Below, in pieces: positions 34,111-47,086 of a DNA stretch of 64,000 nt. Source of the stretch: Limonium bicolor (lineage: Eukaryota > Streptophyta > Magnoliopsida > Caryophyllales > Plumbaginaceae); the NCBI GenBank assembly GCA_023374045.1, contig CM041780.1, forward strand, positions 170,000,085 through 170,064,084. Direction: 5' to 3'. The notes below the pieces were generated by a model that worked only from the letters and a program-made list of their open reading frames with translations, made no database searches and was not told the DNA's origin. Position numbers and translations under genes: made by a program. The first letter of the stretch is position 1. Each line of letters starts with the position of its first letter.

Positions 34111-37100
34111 AGGCGATTAAGAGCTAAAATGTGCGAGAAGCAACTGGTAATTGACTAAAGACATTGGAAATGTCACAAGAATTTGAAACAAAAAGCATGA
34201 AATAGCCGGAATGGATACCCGGTCTAAACACAGTAAGGCAACGCCTACCACGAACATATAAAGGTTCAAGGAGCAAAGTGAAATACCCATAGTGATCATC
34301 TAAGGTACGGAGGAGGATACAGTTCACTATTGTAGGAGGCATCAAACCGGTTATAAACATAAGGAAAAGCACCAGTGTTCTACCCTAAGAACGGGAGACG
34401 TTGTAACCCTTAATGGGACAATTTGAGATCCGAACCGCGATGCGGAGTAAACCGAACATACTCTTTTGTTAGCCAAAGGTAATGGCATAACTTAGCAACA
34501 CCCAGGGCAATCCTTAAAGGGTTGTAGAACTACATGTCGTGATAAAAACACAAGAATTACAACAAAGACTCGGTAAACACCGAAGGGATCCCACTTACAC
34601 AAGGGATACCCTGAGTTATTGGAAGGTACCAATCAGTACCAAGACACATAAAGGGCATCCAACGGATGGAAGCGTGATGCACTGATCCTATCAAGGAACC
34701 CAATGTTACCTCCAACCATTTAAATGGTATAGGAAAAGTAATCATATGTAAACCGCCTATAATGAGCAGAGCTCTAGGCAACAAGGCTGCTATGCCATGA
34801 AACTACTACAATACATATTCGAACGGTTGCAAACCCATTGTGAATCATACGAAGAGTTGCCAAGAACGGCACCAATAGATTGTTTAAAACCAACGAGCAG
34901 GGATAACCCTCATTAATGTGACACCGCAAGAGCGGTGAACACATAGATTCTAAGAAGGGAATACCATCAGTGAATATCTGATAATACATCTCTTTCAGAA
35001 CTACTAATGTAGTGAAGTTTGAGCACAAGTATTGCCAAGCTAGGTGGGAATAAGCTATTATAGCCATTGTCGACAACCAAGGAGTAACCAGTTCAGAAGA
35101 AACACGGTTTGGGGGAAACGTGTAGTATATGTAAATAACGCTCAAGGAGCTTGGAAGTACGATATAAATGGTGGAAATACATGAGCTGAAGCTAACAAGA
35201 GCGAATGCCATGTAAACAAATACTGTAAAATCAGTAAGAACATGGTGCGCACAAGCGACCAACGTATGTGAATAAATCACACGATGCTACGAAGTTGACG
35301 AATAAAGATGGTAGACAGACCGAGTAACAAGGAAGTAACATTCATTCCTATTGCTAATCTCACAAGAGATTTACTGCCAAGTGTTTACGCCTCTGCACTC
35401 TGTAGGACTGAGTGTTTTGGTATTGCATTTGTGCAGTAATGATCGGGTGGGATAGCTAGGAAGTTGGGAAGATGGCAATTGTGGTAAGAATAGAGGAAAA
35501 TTCGTGAAGTAAAGAACACTTGTAAGGAACCAGTAGGTGGGCATAGTTCAGAAGCCACTAGTAATAGAGGAAGCACTACAATTAAGTAGTGGCTTAACCT
35601 CAACCGACAATAAGTCGGAGGAATCAAGTGAATAACCACGAAAATATACAACAATATGTATATAGATTCCTAAAGAGCTGGATAGAAAATCCGAAGCTCA
35701 TTGAATTCGCGTGCGGTAAAAGAATACCACGCTTGCTTGATAAACCTTATTCCCAAGATAAAGGGATAAAAGGAAATGTATAACACATTAAGGATAACGA
35801 GAAGGGCAAATATCCCTAAGTTATCAGGGTCGCGCAGCAGAAGCAAGTGGGCCCAAGTTCTAAGGTTTAATACACCTAGCGAGTGAATGCATAACTATCT
35901 AGCCTCGAAGCCTTTTAGGCTAAAACCGAACCCGGTTAAGAGTTAAATAAACTCCGATGAGAATTTTTGGTGCAGGGACTAACCAACAATATGGTTAAGA
36001 CCCTTGGACCAGAATACATTGTATAATAGACCGCATGGAAGTTGAACCACTCCATGACGGCTGAATGCCTTACACCCATGTCCAATGTTGACACATGGTA
36101 GATTACGTGGGCGTAATCCCTTTTTAAGGGGGGTAGAGCGAAAATCGCGAAATGTATGTTTTACGTGATAGGGCGTAAACTACAATGCGCATAGCGCAAA
36201 AGAATTTGTTTGAATGACTGGTACCTATGTTACATAAACATTTGTATCCACTCATTGTGTAAACTTGAGTATTCGTGAGATTTGAAGTGGAAAGGAATAT
36301 TGATTGTGAGAGATTGAGGTGAATGGAGTAGAGGAACTCCATGGGGAAAGAGAACCCTGATTGGTAATAGCTTGAAGAATGAGTATGTTTGAGGAGTTTG
36401 ATGAGTATGTTGGGATATTTGAGGAGTATAAATCGGTATGAAACCGATGTTGAAACTAGTGGGAAATGAGCCCCTAGTTAATTTGAGTTGGTTGGATTTG
36501 TGAATAACTTGAGAATAGGAATTGATTTGACTTGTAAATGATTCGATGATAGAAGAACTAATTTGAGAACTAACTTTCAAAATTCTTAGGTATAGTAGTT
36601 GAAGATAGGCTGAGTAACAATTGATGAGATGAGTAGCAAATGAGTAAATGGATTCTAGAAATTGGTAAGTGTATGGCTGTATGATTATGACTAGAAAGAT
36701 TAAAAAGATAGAAAATGAAATAATGATTGACTATTTGATTGGGTGAATTGAGGTGGGAGGTGGAACTTGGTTTGCTAGCAATCAAGGGAAACCGAACACC
36801 AAAGTGGGGTGGATGGATAGTTCAACACCAATGCTGATCACATTGGGGTTGAATGACTCTTGAAGCTCCGTATAAGTGGCCACAAGTAATCACGCTAGTA
36901 ATAGGTGAAACTAACATAAATTGGAACTTAGAGTTGCATTGAAGTTTTCAAAATGAACTTCCAAATGATTTTGGCAAATGATTTTCTTCAAACTTGAGAA
37001 TGAGGATTGGTTTTGAAACCACTTCCACGGGCGCTAGTGGATCTTTCATGGCTAGGCACGGGTATCCGGTTGAATCATGGAGGTGAAGCTAGTTATGAGT

Positions 37101-37635
37101 CAGTGGAGGTGTGGAATAGTTTTGAAACCACTACAACGGACGAGCAAGGGTACTAAGTGACCTGTAGGACGCTTGTAGTGTGTGTTTTGTATTTGTCCAA
37201 GGGCCACGGATATGAGTAGTCCGGTCAGGGAAGAGTACCCACTTTGGAGCCTGAGGATTCTCTAGAGTTGCAAATGAATTTTGATCGTAACCAAAGGACC
37301 GTAGAGCCAGAAAGAGTAAGTGCTCAATGTCATGACGGCCGTGAACCAGAGAGCGTAAGTGTTCAAACGTGACCGGTACCTGAGGGATCACTCGATTTGG
37401 GGGAGGACTTAGTGCCTAATTGTCTGCGGATGGACCCCCTTTGAGAGATTTGAGAAAAATGTATTTTTGGTTGCGATGCATGCTTGACATGTTGTGTGGA
37501 TATGTGGTTTGTAATCTGTCAGTTATTGGAGTCTGACAGTTGTTGAGAGAGTATAACCTTAGTATTGAGTACCTTGGCGACTAACAATCTTAGACTCACT
37601 AACTTTGTGGGCAAAGTTCTCTAAGGGGGGTAGAT
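34111..37635 (+). other. LARD interior, right part, non-coding
   Basis: No sense-strand gag or pol motif is visible in 3.5 kb. The longest ORF is antisense (34774-35280), hydrophobic and without a recognisable domain. A purine tract aaggggggtagagcg at 36125-36139 closely resembles the terminal one and is shared with the Tekay-like fragment near 48725. The terminal tract is at 37623-37635. Confidence 0.7.
37623..37635 (+). promoter_or_regulatory. Polypurine tract of the LARD-like element
   Basis: AAGGGGGGTAGAT directly precedes the 3' LTR start TGAAATACCC. The same junction occurs in the truncated element at 48452-48475 (minus strand). Confidence 0.85.
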
Positions 37636-40600
37636 TGAAATACCCGTACTTAATTAGGGTGATTAAATTACTCTAATACGATATTGTAGGCCTATTAGTG
37701 CCTAATGAATTTTGGTAAAAGAGAATAAATCCAAAAGAAATAATAAAAACGCTTAAAGAGCGAAAAACGCTAAAACGAGCGTTAAGTGACCCTAGGAAAA
37801 ATACAACCTTAAATAGGGTACTAAATGAATTTAAAAGGCTTAATAATGCCTAAATAATATAGGGGAACAATTCCCGAAGAAAACAGATCCATAAAACGAA
37901 TTAAAAACACTAATAAAGCTTTAGCGCACGTTTTTCGAGAAAACCCGAAAACGTGACTTTGAGTGGTCAAACGAATCCGTAAAAAAAATTATAGTTCATT
38001 TAATAACGAGAAAATAAATGCTATGGGAGATACGCCTTAAAATTAATGAAACGAGAAATTCCGAAAACGGGCCCGTTAGTGAATAGTGCTAAACCGGGTA
38101 AATAAACGAGCGTTTCTGTAAAAGACGAAAAACGCTCCAGCTTGTAATAATTATGTGGGCCGGTTTTTTAATTGTGAGACAGCCCTCTCACACACTCACA
38201 TTTAGCTAGTTAGAAAGAAAAAGAAAAAAAAAGCAAATAAAGCAAAAAGTGATAAAGCACCTTTACCCTCTCTTTCCTCTCATTTCCTCTCTCTCTCCTC
38301 CCTTTTTCCTCCTTCCACCGTGATCCTTCCTCCTTCCCCCCCCACCTCTGGCGATTTTTGAGCTGTTACAAGAGCTCCCATGGCTAGCTCACTTCCTCTT
38401 CATGCCCAAGCTCCATTTGAGCTCCAAATCAAAAAAATTACATATTTGAACCCCCTCATCATTCTCTATCATTCCCTCTTTTCAAAATGAAGAACTTCAT
38501 CTCCATGGGTTTTCCCCATTTGAAGAGAAAAGCACATCACCTTTTAGCTTGGAGTCTCCTCTTTCAAACAAGGTAAAAATTTCATTGAAAAACTCATTTT
38601 GGTTCTCCCTCCTTAGGTGACCGATTTTTACTCTTTGTAACACCTTGTTTTCTTCTTTATTTTGAGCTTCATTTCAACCCTCTAATGGTGGAGTAATTCC
38701 CTTCTTGATTCAAGGGTGAGAACCCATCTTAAAAGGCTCCAAAAGGTAAACCCTAACCTTGTGCTTAAGCCTTAAATTGATTTAGAGTTTCCCAAGGGTT
38801 TAGAGAATTAATTCAATGCATTTTTGTGTTTCTTGAATGTTATGGAGTTTGGAAACTCCATTCCCTCTTGACCGATTTTGAGAAGAGGAGGAACAAGAGG
38901 AGAATCAAAAGAGGAATTTGTGAGCTTAAGGTAAGAAACTCACCTTAATGCTTGTTTTGATTGTTTAAGAATTTGGGGAGGGTTAAATTAAAATAATGAA
39001 CCCAAACGGTGGGAATTGATGTAGTTGGTTAAATTTGAGAGAGAATGTGAACTTGTTGATTTAAGGGCCTAAGTGCCAATGTGTTTGATTTTGGGAGCTA
39101 TATTGTGTTTAATGAAGTGTTGAGGATATATATTATGTGCTGGTAGGACCCTTGTAAGGGTGTGGCTAGTTTAGGATTGAAAATGGTGAAAAAGATGTTT
39201 GGACATGTGCAGTTTATGGGGAGGTCATGGCAAATTTTTGGTAGAAAAACAAGTGTTTAAAGATGACTTAGCGTATTGGAGAACCTAGGTGTTGTAGTGT
39301 TGTTTGGAGTGTAGTTGTAGCCTTGAAATGGCATTTGGGGAACTAATAGAGGAGAGGTAAAAATCTGTAGCAATAAGTGTTGGAATGCTTTGGGAAAAAC
39401 TAGAAAGGAGCAAGTGTGCAAGACTTAGGAAATGAGAGTTGGACTTGGGTTTTAGAATGGTGTATATCTAGGAAGGAATTGGTATGGTCATTAAATGATT
39501 TGGTAGGCTTGGTAAGATGTAAAAACTAGCAAGGACAAGTTAGAAATGCAAAAGAGTGAAAGTGCAAAATGCAAGAGTGTGGAAATTGAATTGTTGAATT
39601 TGAACAAGAATTGGAGTAGGGATTTGACCAAGGATTTGAGGTGGTTCAAGGAGTGTTTTGAGGTGTTAAAATGTGTAGGAAACTTGTGGAAAGATTAGGA
39701 AAAGATTAAGGGTGGTTTAAGGATTGATTAGGGGCTGAAAAATAATGTATGTTGCAGGTTTTAGCAAGGTCCGGGACCTAGGATATGCACCAAGTCCCGG
39801 ACCACCCCTTAAAAACATGCCGAGAGCAAATGCAGGAATTGGTCCGGGACTTAAGTCCAGGACCAAGTCCAGGACCAGCTATGAAAATATGGCCGAGAGT
39901 TAGCAGCAGTATTGGTCCGGGACCTAGGGTCCGGACCAGGTCCCGGACCACCCCCAGAATTCAACAAAATGTGTTTTTAAGGGTTTAAATGATGGGGGTT
40001 TGAATGGTATTGGTTTTAGATGATGTTTAGGAGTTGTTTGGTGACCTTTAAAGGTCCTAAGAAGTATAAAAAAGGTTGGAAGTGATTGAGATAGTTGTGG
40101 GTTTAAGTACATTAAGTTAAACCGAAATAACGGGATAACGGGGTAAGTACGGGAGTAGCAATGATGTACATACCGTAACACCTTAATAATAATTGAACCA
40201 TTTGACATATAATTAGTGGTTCAAGAATATGATTCGAGGAACAAGGGTGAGCCAAAGAACATGAGAACCCCCGGTAAAGATAAACCCCGGTGAAAGGTAT
40301 GATTTCCTCATGCTCTGTATCCTAACTTGGTTACCCCATTTGTGTGTTTGTTTGATTGTGTGATCACCTAACAAGATAAATGCACGAATCGGATTGTGTG
40401 TACTTCCTTGTGTTGTATGATATTGATTGTGGTTGAATTGTTGGTTAAACTGAAGTTTGTACAATTCATGAAATGTGGAATGTGAATGAATTGCTCGAAT
40501 GTGATTGTGTGTGGTAGTGCGACTCATAGTTGAGTCTTGTGTGAGTAGAGACTCGTAGAAAGAGTCAAGTGCGAGCTAATAAAGGTGGGACACCCACAAC

Positions 40601-42084
40601 TATCGACACCATACACGGTAACATAACCCTAAGAACATATTCGAACGTGAGAAGGTATACGGGAGTAGTAACCTCCCGATAACGGTTAGAGAACCGAAAT
40701 GACTAAACCCACACAAAATATTAGTGGAAGTATATAAGTAACCTCTAACTAGAGGATTGGAAGGTTGTTCGAAATACGAACCTTGAGTAAAGTAATGAAT
40801 GGTAAGGGATTACCAAACCCCTTAGAAATATAGTCGAACCCCAATGAGAGGAACCGACTAACATGAGCAATGTCCCGAACATGAGAGTATTCAATAAGTT
40901 GGTTGAAACCTTAAATCTTAGAATACTAGACATTGAGGAATTCCCTAAGCCATTAAATGTTATCGAGAGAGATACTTCTAGGCTAATCCTTGAGATTGTG
41001 AATTGACTCCGAGAGAGGAGTTGTGGGAATTTGAGTAGTCCGGTAGTGAACCGGTCATTTGAGTATTTGAGGAGCTAACTGTATAGCCCTATTTGTATTT
41101 GAGCCCGGTGGTGGGTCTTGTGTATGACCCTGCCCGGAGGTCGTGAGATCGACTTAACATGTACCTTGAGCATTGGGTATTTTGGGAACTTGAGTATTGA
41201 GTATTGAGTATGGAATCGAGTATGTGAGTGTTGAAAATTGAGTTGTGGCTTGTGGGACTTGAGAATTTGAGTTGAGTGGGGAATTGAGTTGAGTGTTGTA
41301 GACCTTGTTGAGATTGTGAGTAAGAGTACCCAAGGGAGTGGGTAGTACATGAGTAGTTGAGTAAGGCATGGTGAGGTAGAAACCCTCAAGCCTAATTAAA
41401 GAACATATTGAACCAACCCTTGATGTGTGTGATAGTGCTTGTGTTCAATGTTGAACTTGATTGTGAATGTACATATATAATGTATGTTGTATGCATGTTG
41501 TTATGCTAAAATGAACCGCATGCTCTCGACCAATTAGTCGGCGTACCCTCGCTAGTACGCGGGGTATGCGGAAGTCATATTCAGCGTAAGCTGACCCCCT
41601 AGGGGGAACGTTTTTAGTGTGCAGGTACCTGAAGTGAATATGAACACTGTAAGAGTCTGACAGCTAAGCCGGACACCGTTCGAGAGTAGGACGGGGTTGT
41701 TATTGATACGGGTAGTTGTTAAGGGAATTGTATTTATGTATTGTGGATTTGTAAGACCGAAGGGTCATTGATAAACTTGGGAATTGTAGATACTCGGCAT
41801 AGTATTGAATGGTTATTGTATTGTATATTGTGGTGTTAAAGGTTGCATTGACTTGAGAACTGTCTAAGTAAAGGAAGCATCGTTTGTATAGTGTACTCGG
41901 TATAAGACCCATCAGACCGATATTGTATTTGTTGTTGTGATTGAGTTTGGATTGGCCTAGTTAGTCACGCGGGTGACTAACGGCATTGTTTCACCCCCGG
42001 TTGAGTTGGTATTACCGCTGCGTTGTTGTTGATATATGAGACAGGTCAGTGGATAATGGTGTGATTACCGGTAGGGGTGTTACA
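37636..42084 (+). repeat. 3' LTR of the LARD-like element (4449 bp)
   Basis: This matches 16532-20992. The final 650 bp differ at about one base. The region 37640-39600 has many short indels relative to its partner. It carries the GGTCC cluster at 39768-39950 and ends at the duplicated attac. Confidence 0.9.
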
Positions 42085-43400
42085 ATTACTACCCTCACAA
42101 TCAATATGATCAATACTAGCCTCCTTCTGTTCAAAAACTTCTTAAGACTCAACAACATGGTTCAATCACAAATGGCTGAACTTGAGCCTGATTCATTTGA
42201 TTTGAAGACATTAAATCCACCTGTGTAGTATTCAAAGGCTCTAGATTCTTACGCATCCCTGCAACAGCAGGCCTATCGTCAGAAACATCATAGCCAGCTC
42301 AAGCACTTTCCACCCTAAACCGCCCTCCTCCCAAACTACCAGCCAAGAGCCAAGGGCTATAAGGAAACCCCGCTTCCCCCCTCTTTGTGCTCTGGATATT
42401 CCCTCAAGGCATGCAACAAAATCCAACAATGAAACACAAAGCAGGCAACCTTTCATATGTAAGTCAGAAAACAGTAGCCTCACTAAAAACACACACTGTA
42501 ACATATAGAACTAACGGTTTAGTGATGTCCATCAAAATCTTTATACGAAGGAAATCACCAAATCAATGCCCATCGTTAGGCTAGCAATCTTGAGAGCACC
42601 CCACTCGAGTACAAACTCGACGAGCAAACTCGCGATGGAAGAAGATAAAGGGCACATTATGCACCCTGATCTAGATCGGTATCAACTAAATCTGATGTTT
42701 CTTCAGGGCTTTAAGGTGATTGATTACGACCAGTGTCAGGCGATATTCATCGAAAGTCCAAGGCCCACCATCACGAACCATCTACATACCCTTCTCATCC
42801 CCAAACTAAAACAAAAACGACCCCAGATCCCAAGTATCTTACATACAAAGAAGTTTCCATCTGCCAGACCATCCCTAGAGTTCACTCTAAAGCTTTAGCA
42901 TCAACATTCTTTGAATGTAAGAGCTTCCCCAAGAGGCATCGCTCGAAGGGAAAGGGCGACTCCAACTGAACTATATTATCCATTTCCATGGTGGCACCTT
43001 CCTCGGGCGTTAGAGACAAGTCCGCACATCGCGCCACCAAATCCTCAACCACCTTGTCTTTACCAGCCATGGTGAATGAGAAAAAAAAACACAAAGGAAA
43101 GTCACAAGGAAAAGAGAGTAACAGGAAAAGAAATGGTTGAAGCGATGTGAAGAAGTTCCTTAGACAAGAGGAGAATTTAGATTTCAAAACAAGTAGACGT
43201 GCAAGCCAAAAGTAAGCCTACAAAGAAGACGAAACACCCCGCATGCAAAGTGAGGCTAAACTTTATCCAGAGAGACTGATTGGAGAAGGAAAATGAAAGG
43301 ATCAACTGGGATAACCACTTGAGAAGGTGCGAATACAGTAGAGAACGCCCTAGAGCCTCCACCAGGGGAAGAGAATAGCTGGACAAAATTTAGGGCGTTT
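42085..43400 (-). pseudogene. LINE 5' UTR and ORF1 (interrupted)
   Basis: On the minus strand an ATG at 43068-43070 opens an ORF1-like frame (Met-Ala-Gly-Lys-Asp-Lys-Val). It contains the DUF4283-type block Cys-Leu-Leu-Gly-Lys-Leu-Leu and later Tyr-Glu-Arg-Leu-Pro-Ala-Phe-Cys-Phe (near 42440), which in plant L1-like ORF1 proteins precedes a zinc knuckle. The knuckle cysteines and many codons are decayed and the frame is broken repeatedly. The protein would be an RNA-binding chaperone of the LINE particle. The upstream limit near 43400 is approximate. ORF2 begins at 16531, beyond the LARD. Confidence 0.78.
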
Positions 43401-45006
43401 CAGGTGTTAGTCACTTACATTCAGATAAAAGAATATTGAAAGGTATGACACTAAGTGCATTATGCTTTAATGTTAATATTAAAATTTTGACAATATTTAA
43501 ATGTAGCTAGATTTTAGAAAATTAAAAAAATTGTACTACAAATGATTCAATTGAAAGCACATTTTTATTTGTATACTTATAGCTATGATCTACTATAAGT
43601 ACATATAATGTATCATCTTGAATGGTGTCAAAACAACTCAAAGCGGATACCACAACCCAGTGAGAGGTTTAGAAAACGACAACCCATTTGTTTGACGCAC
43701 ATCAGCCAATAGGTCTTCACTATCTATGTTTGTTAACCACTTGAAAATGGTTGAGTCCACCAAACACAGGTTTAATTCTGGAGTGTGAAGACTCGCTAGT
43801 AATGTAGCAACACCCACCATTTGACTTGCTAGCGACTGCATAGGTTAGAACCCACACACTTTACTAGGTCAATCCTTAGTTGTGATCACTAAGTCAATCA
43901 CTTGTCCTTTCCAAAACCTTAAAATAATTCACTTCCATAAATTAACCGAAAGGACATAATCGATCGACGTGTCCAATGACTTATCGAATAAAACCAACAA
44001 AGTTCGACAATGTTATTTGGGACTTCATTTTTTTCTTCAATCATCCATCATTGATCAATTGATGAAGACGTTCAAACATCGGATCATACCAAGGTATTAC
44101 CGGCCAAGCAGCGATGTTTATTTGTTGTTCTAAAAATTCTATTTTTATATAAAATAATATTATTTAATAAAATAATTTCTTGCTTGGTTAATTACAATAC
44201 ACAATTGATACTTGTTAAATTGACATAATTAGTTTAACAATATATTTGCTATTATAAATTTGATTCATTCATCAAATAAACATGTAAACGTACTAACTAA
44301 ACAGAATTTAAATTAAAAATAGAACGAACTAATATTTCCATTAATTATTTTAGTGGATTTGTGATGCTATAGACTTGTTTTGGAGTGAGTAAACATATAT
44401 GGTTTGAAAATTGTTTATATAGATTGCATTGCTCAAAAAATAGTCGTTATTCTAGTAGTGGTATCTTCTGAAATAATTGAAGTCTTAAGAAAACTAGGTG
44501 TTATTTTACGAGAAATTGGTATGTTCTGGAATTTTTGAAATATGAAGAAAACTAACCGTTATTATCTTGTGGAATTTGTTGATATCACTGATCTTTACCA
44601 GGTGGTTAATTAATAACGTGGTATTTCAGCCTTTTTTTTTGAGGGATAATACTGGTACAGTTAACGAAATATAACGGATGAAATTAGTTAAACTCAGTAT
44701 TATATTGTATATTTCTAAAAACATTTGTAGTATATTGTGAACTAAAAAAACTTAGTAATAATTAGTACAATTTAAAGAAAAAACTAATCCTTAGGCATTA
44801 ACCTAATTGTTCCAGCAGTAATATGACCATTGGAAAAAAAAAGAGCACATTGTTAACTTATGCCAACCGAAAAATATGTTTCAAAATCATACTAGTGAAT
44901 TACCAAATTTTAGGTGATATTACAAATTTCCCAATTATATTTCTGAAAACAAATAACCCATACATTTCCAGAACACGTAGCTAAGAGGAAAAAAAAAACA
45001 ATCACC
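43401..45006. other. AT-rich intergenic DNA downstream of the LYK gene
   Basis: No transposon signature or convincing gene is visible. A 67-codon minus-strand ORF (43638-43841) has ordinary composition but no family I recognise and no supporting context. The first 200 bases after the LYK stop codon should include its 3' UTR. No specific terminator element can be assigned. Confidence 0.5.
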
Positions 45007-47086
45007 TCAACGGCCATAGTTAACAGACGAGGTCCTATTTAAATCATCAGAGGGATCCCAATCCATAGAAGCAGAGCGTATCTTGGACAATGCAGTGAGA
45101 ACTTCAGCAATGAAGGGGCGTGAATTAAGATCAGGCTGGAGACAATCATTAGCCAACTGTGCCATCGAGCACGCTAGATCCAATGGATACTCAAATCCCA
45201 TTGCAGGATCGATGAAGCTCCTCACGCCCACCCTTGCATTCTCACATTCAACAACTTGCCTTATAGACGAAGCAGTCAAACCCGGATTATCGTCATTCCC
45301 TGAACCTGTTGATGACACAATTCTCCCAGATAAGAGTTCGCCCAATATCATCCCAAAAGCAAAAACATCAAGCTTGGGAGTAACAACACCACTCTCGATC
45401 AACTCAGGAGCAAGATACCCTTTCGTCCCAACGACATGCCTAGTCAAATGCATATGCATCAATCCATCATCATCTTCACTCATCTGAGTACTACTACTGT
45501 TATTGATAGACCTTGCCAATCCAAAATTCGTCATCTTCGCCCTCAAATTGCCATCCAACATCACGTTGCTGCTCGTCAAGTTCTTGTGAATGTATGGCGG
45601 GTTTGTGTAGTTGTGAAGATAATTCAAACCATCAGCCATGTCATGAGCAATCTGCACCCTCTGCTTCCACGATAAACCAGAGGACACACCACTATGATCA
45701 TTGGAACTTGAATTTGAATACGAATCTCTCAATAACAGCCAATCCTGAAGACAACCTTTCTCCGCGTACTCGTACACCAAGTATGTGTTCCCGCTCTGAA
45801 TACAGAATCCAGATAATCTCACGATGCTCGAGTGATTTATCTGCTTCAGAATGTTGATTTCAGCGGACACATCCGCTTTCATCATCTTCACCGCCGCTCG
45901 ATTCCCGTTGAAATATCCCCGAAACACTGACCCTTTTATCCTGTTTGATTCACTGAAATTCCCCGTCGCCCTCTGCAATTCATCGAATTTGTACACAGTC
46001 AGTGACTCGATTGCGTACTTCACCCCGCTTGATGAAATCGACCACGAGTTGTTGCTTGTCGATGTATCATCGTTCCCACCAGATCCAACTCCTGCCACGG
46101 CTTTATACTCTGCCAATCCGTAGTGATTTCCATCGGCTGCGGCCTTTCTCGCTGCAGAAGTTGGAGCAGCAACCACGGGAACACTGGAAAGCCGCCGCCG
46201 CCGCCGGTGAACGAATAAACAAAAGACTAAAGATGAAATCCCAATTATCAACAGCGAAGCCCCAATCCCCACACCAACATATAACCATTTTGAATCCCCG
46301 CCGCCTCCACCAGTCGAAGACGGGGGCGGAGGGGACAGGGATGAAGACGGGGGCGGGGAAGGAGATGAAGTGTTCGGATTCAAATTCAAGTTGCTAGGTC
46401 GGGATTTCAACGGAACCAAAATCGGGGTGAAGGGGAAAATCGTTCTATCAGGGGTCAACTCGTTAGCGTCCAGAATGACCTGCTCATCAACACCGAACTT
46501 CCCCGCAATAGTTGTAACGTCGTCGTCCCAATCGGCTAAATAAGTTACGATGTACTTGAACCCCTTGGCGGTTTGATTCGTTGACGGGCAGGCGCACATG
46601 AGTGGAGCCACAAGTTTCAGCCCAACAGTCAAATTGTAGCTGTCCACGGGATTCTGAGCGATCATCGCCTGGCAAGTCGTCAGTCCTCCGTAGGTGTCGT
46701 TAGCCACCGTGAGATAAGTCTCCAGCTTTGTCTTCAGAGTGTAGGTTGCGTTGTGCTGGTAGTACTTATGCTGGCGGCGTTTCCCGTCCGAGTCTGTGGC
46801 GGTGTAAACCGCAGTACAGTTGCAGTTGACCGGGACGAGTATGGCGTGCCTGTCGGGGAAAGTGGCCACATCACTGACGTTGTTTGCGGTGGCTATGTCG
46901 GATTCTTTGGCGGATAGGAGAAAAGCGATGGAAGGGACGGATACGTAGGAAGGCAGGGAGGACCAGTAGGTTAGGTAGGAAGTGCACGAAGGTGCCCCGT
47001 TGCAGGTAAATCCTTCCGTTTCTGTGTAGTTGACATAACATGCGAATTGGAGGTTATCCAAGTAGGGTTGTTGTGCGAATACAACC
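45007..47086 (-). CDS. LysM receptor-like kinase, LYK4/LYK5 type (5' end missing in gap)
   Basis: A single open frame of about 692 codons runs from the gap edge to TGA at 45007-45009; numbers here count from Leu at 47061. The first visible residues (Val-Val-Phe-Ala-Gln-Gln-Pro-Tyr) look like a signal-peptide end, so only the signal peptide seems lost. The ectodomain holds three LysM regions (about 39-80, 100-150, 165-215) separated by Cys-x-Cys pairs (80-82 and 156-158). A Ser/Pro linker, a membrane span (259-284), an Arg-rich stop-transfer and a kinase-like domain (357-665) follow. The nucleotide loop is poor. His-Arg-Asp reads His-Lys-Asn (492-494) and Asp-Phe-Gly reads Asn-Phe-Gly (512-514), so it is a pseudokinase, while the beta-3 Lys is kept. 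LYK4/LYK5 proteins bind chitin oligomers and signal through CERK1. The lack of introns fits that group. It is the only intact-looking host gene here. Confidence 0.93.

Larger units (their letters stand above)
16532..42084 (+). mobile_element. LARD-like giant non-autonomous LTR retrotransposon (with nested elements)
   Basis: The LTRs of 4461 and 4449 bp start TGAAATACCC and end GGTGTTACA, flanked by the exact duplication attac (16527-16531 and 42085-42089). A tRNA-iMet primer site follows the left LTR and a purine tract (aaggggggtagat) precedes the right one. Without the nested Tekay-like element the interior is about 5.2 kb and shows no gag or pol on the sense strand. Long LTRs plus a non-coding interior define large retrotransposon derivatives (LARDs). 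Proteins must come from a partner. The shared purine tract and LTR start point to a Tekay-type family like the fragment at 47.6-49.7 kb. It sits in a LINE ORF1 region. Confidence 0.88.

Noticed and set aside
34774..35280. 168-codon minus-strand ORF, hydrophobic
   Set aside because: It is antisense to the LARD, has no recognisable domain, and its composition is explained by the AT-rich template.
43638..43841. 67-codon minus-strand ORF in intergenic DNA
   Set aside because: No family recognised, no promoter or splice context, and the length is within chance.
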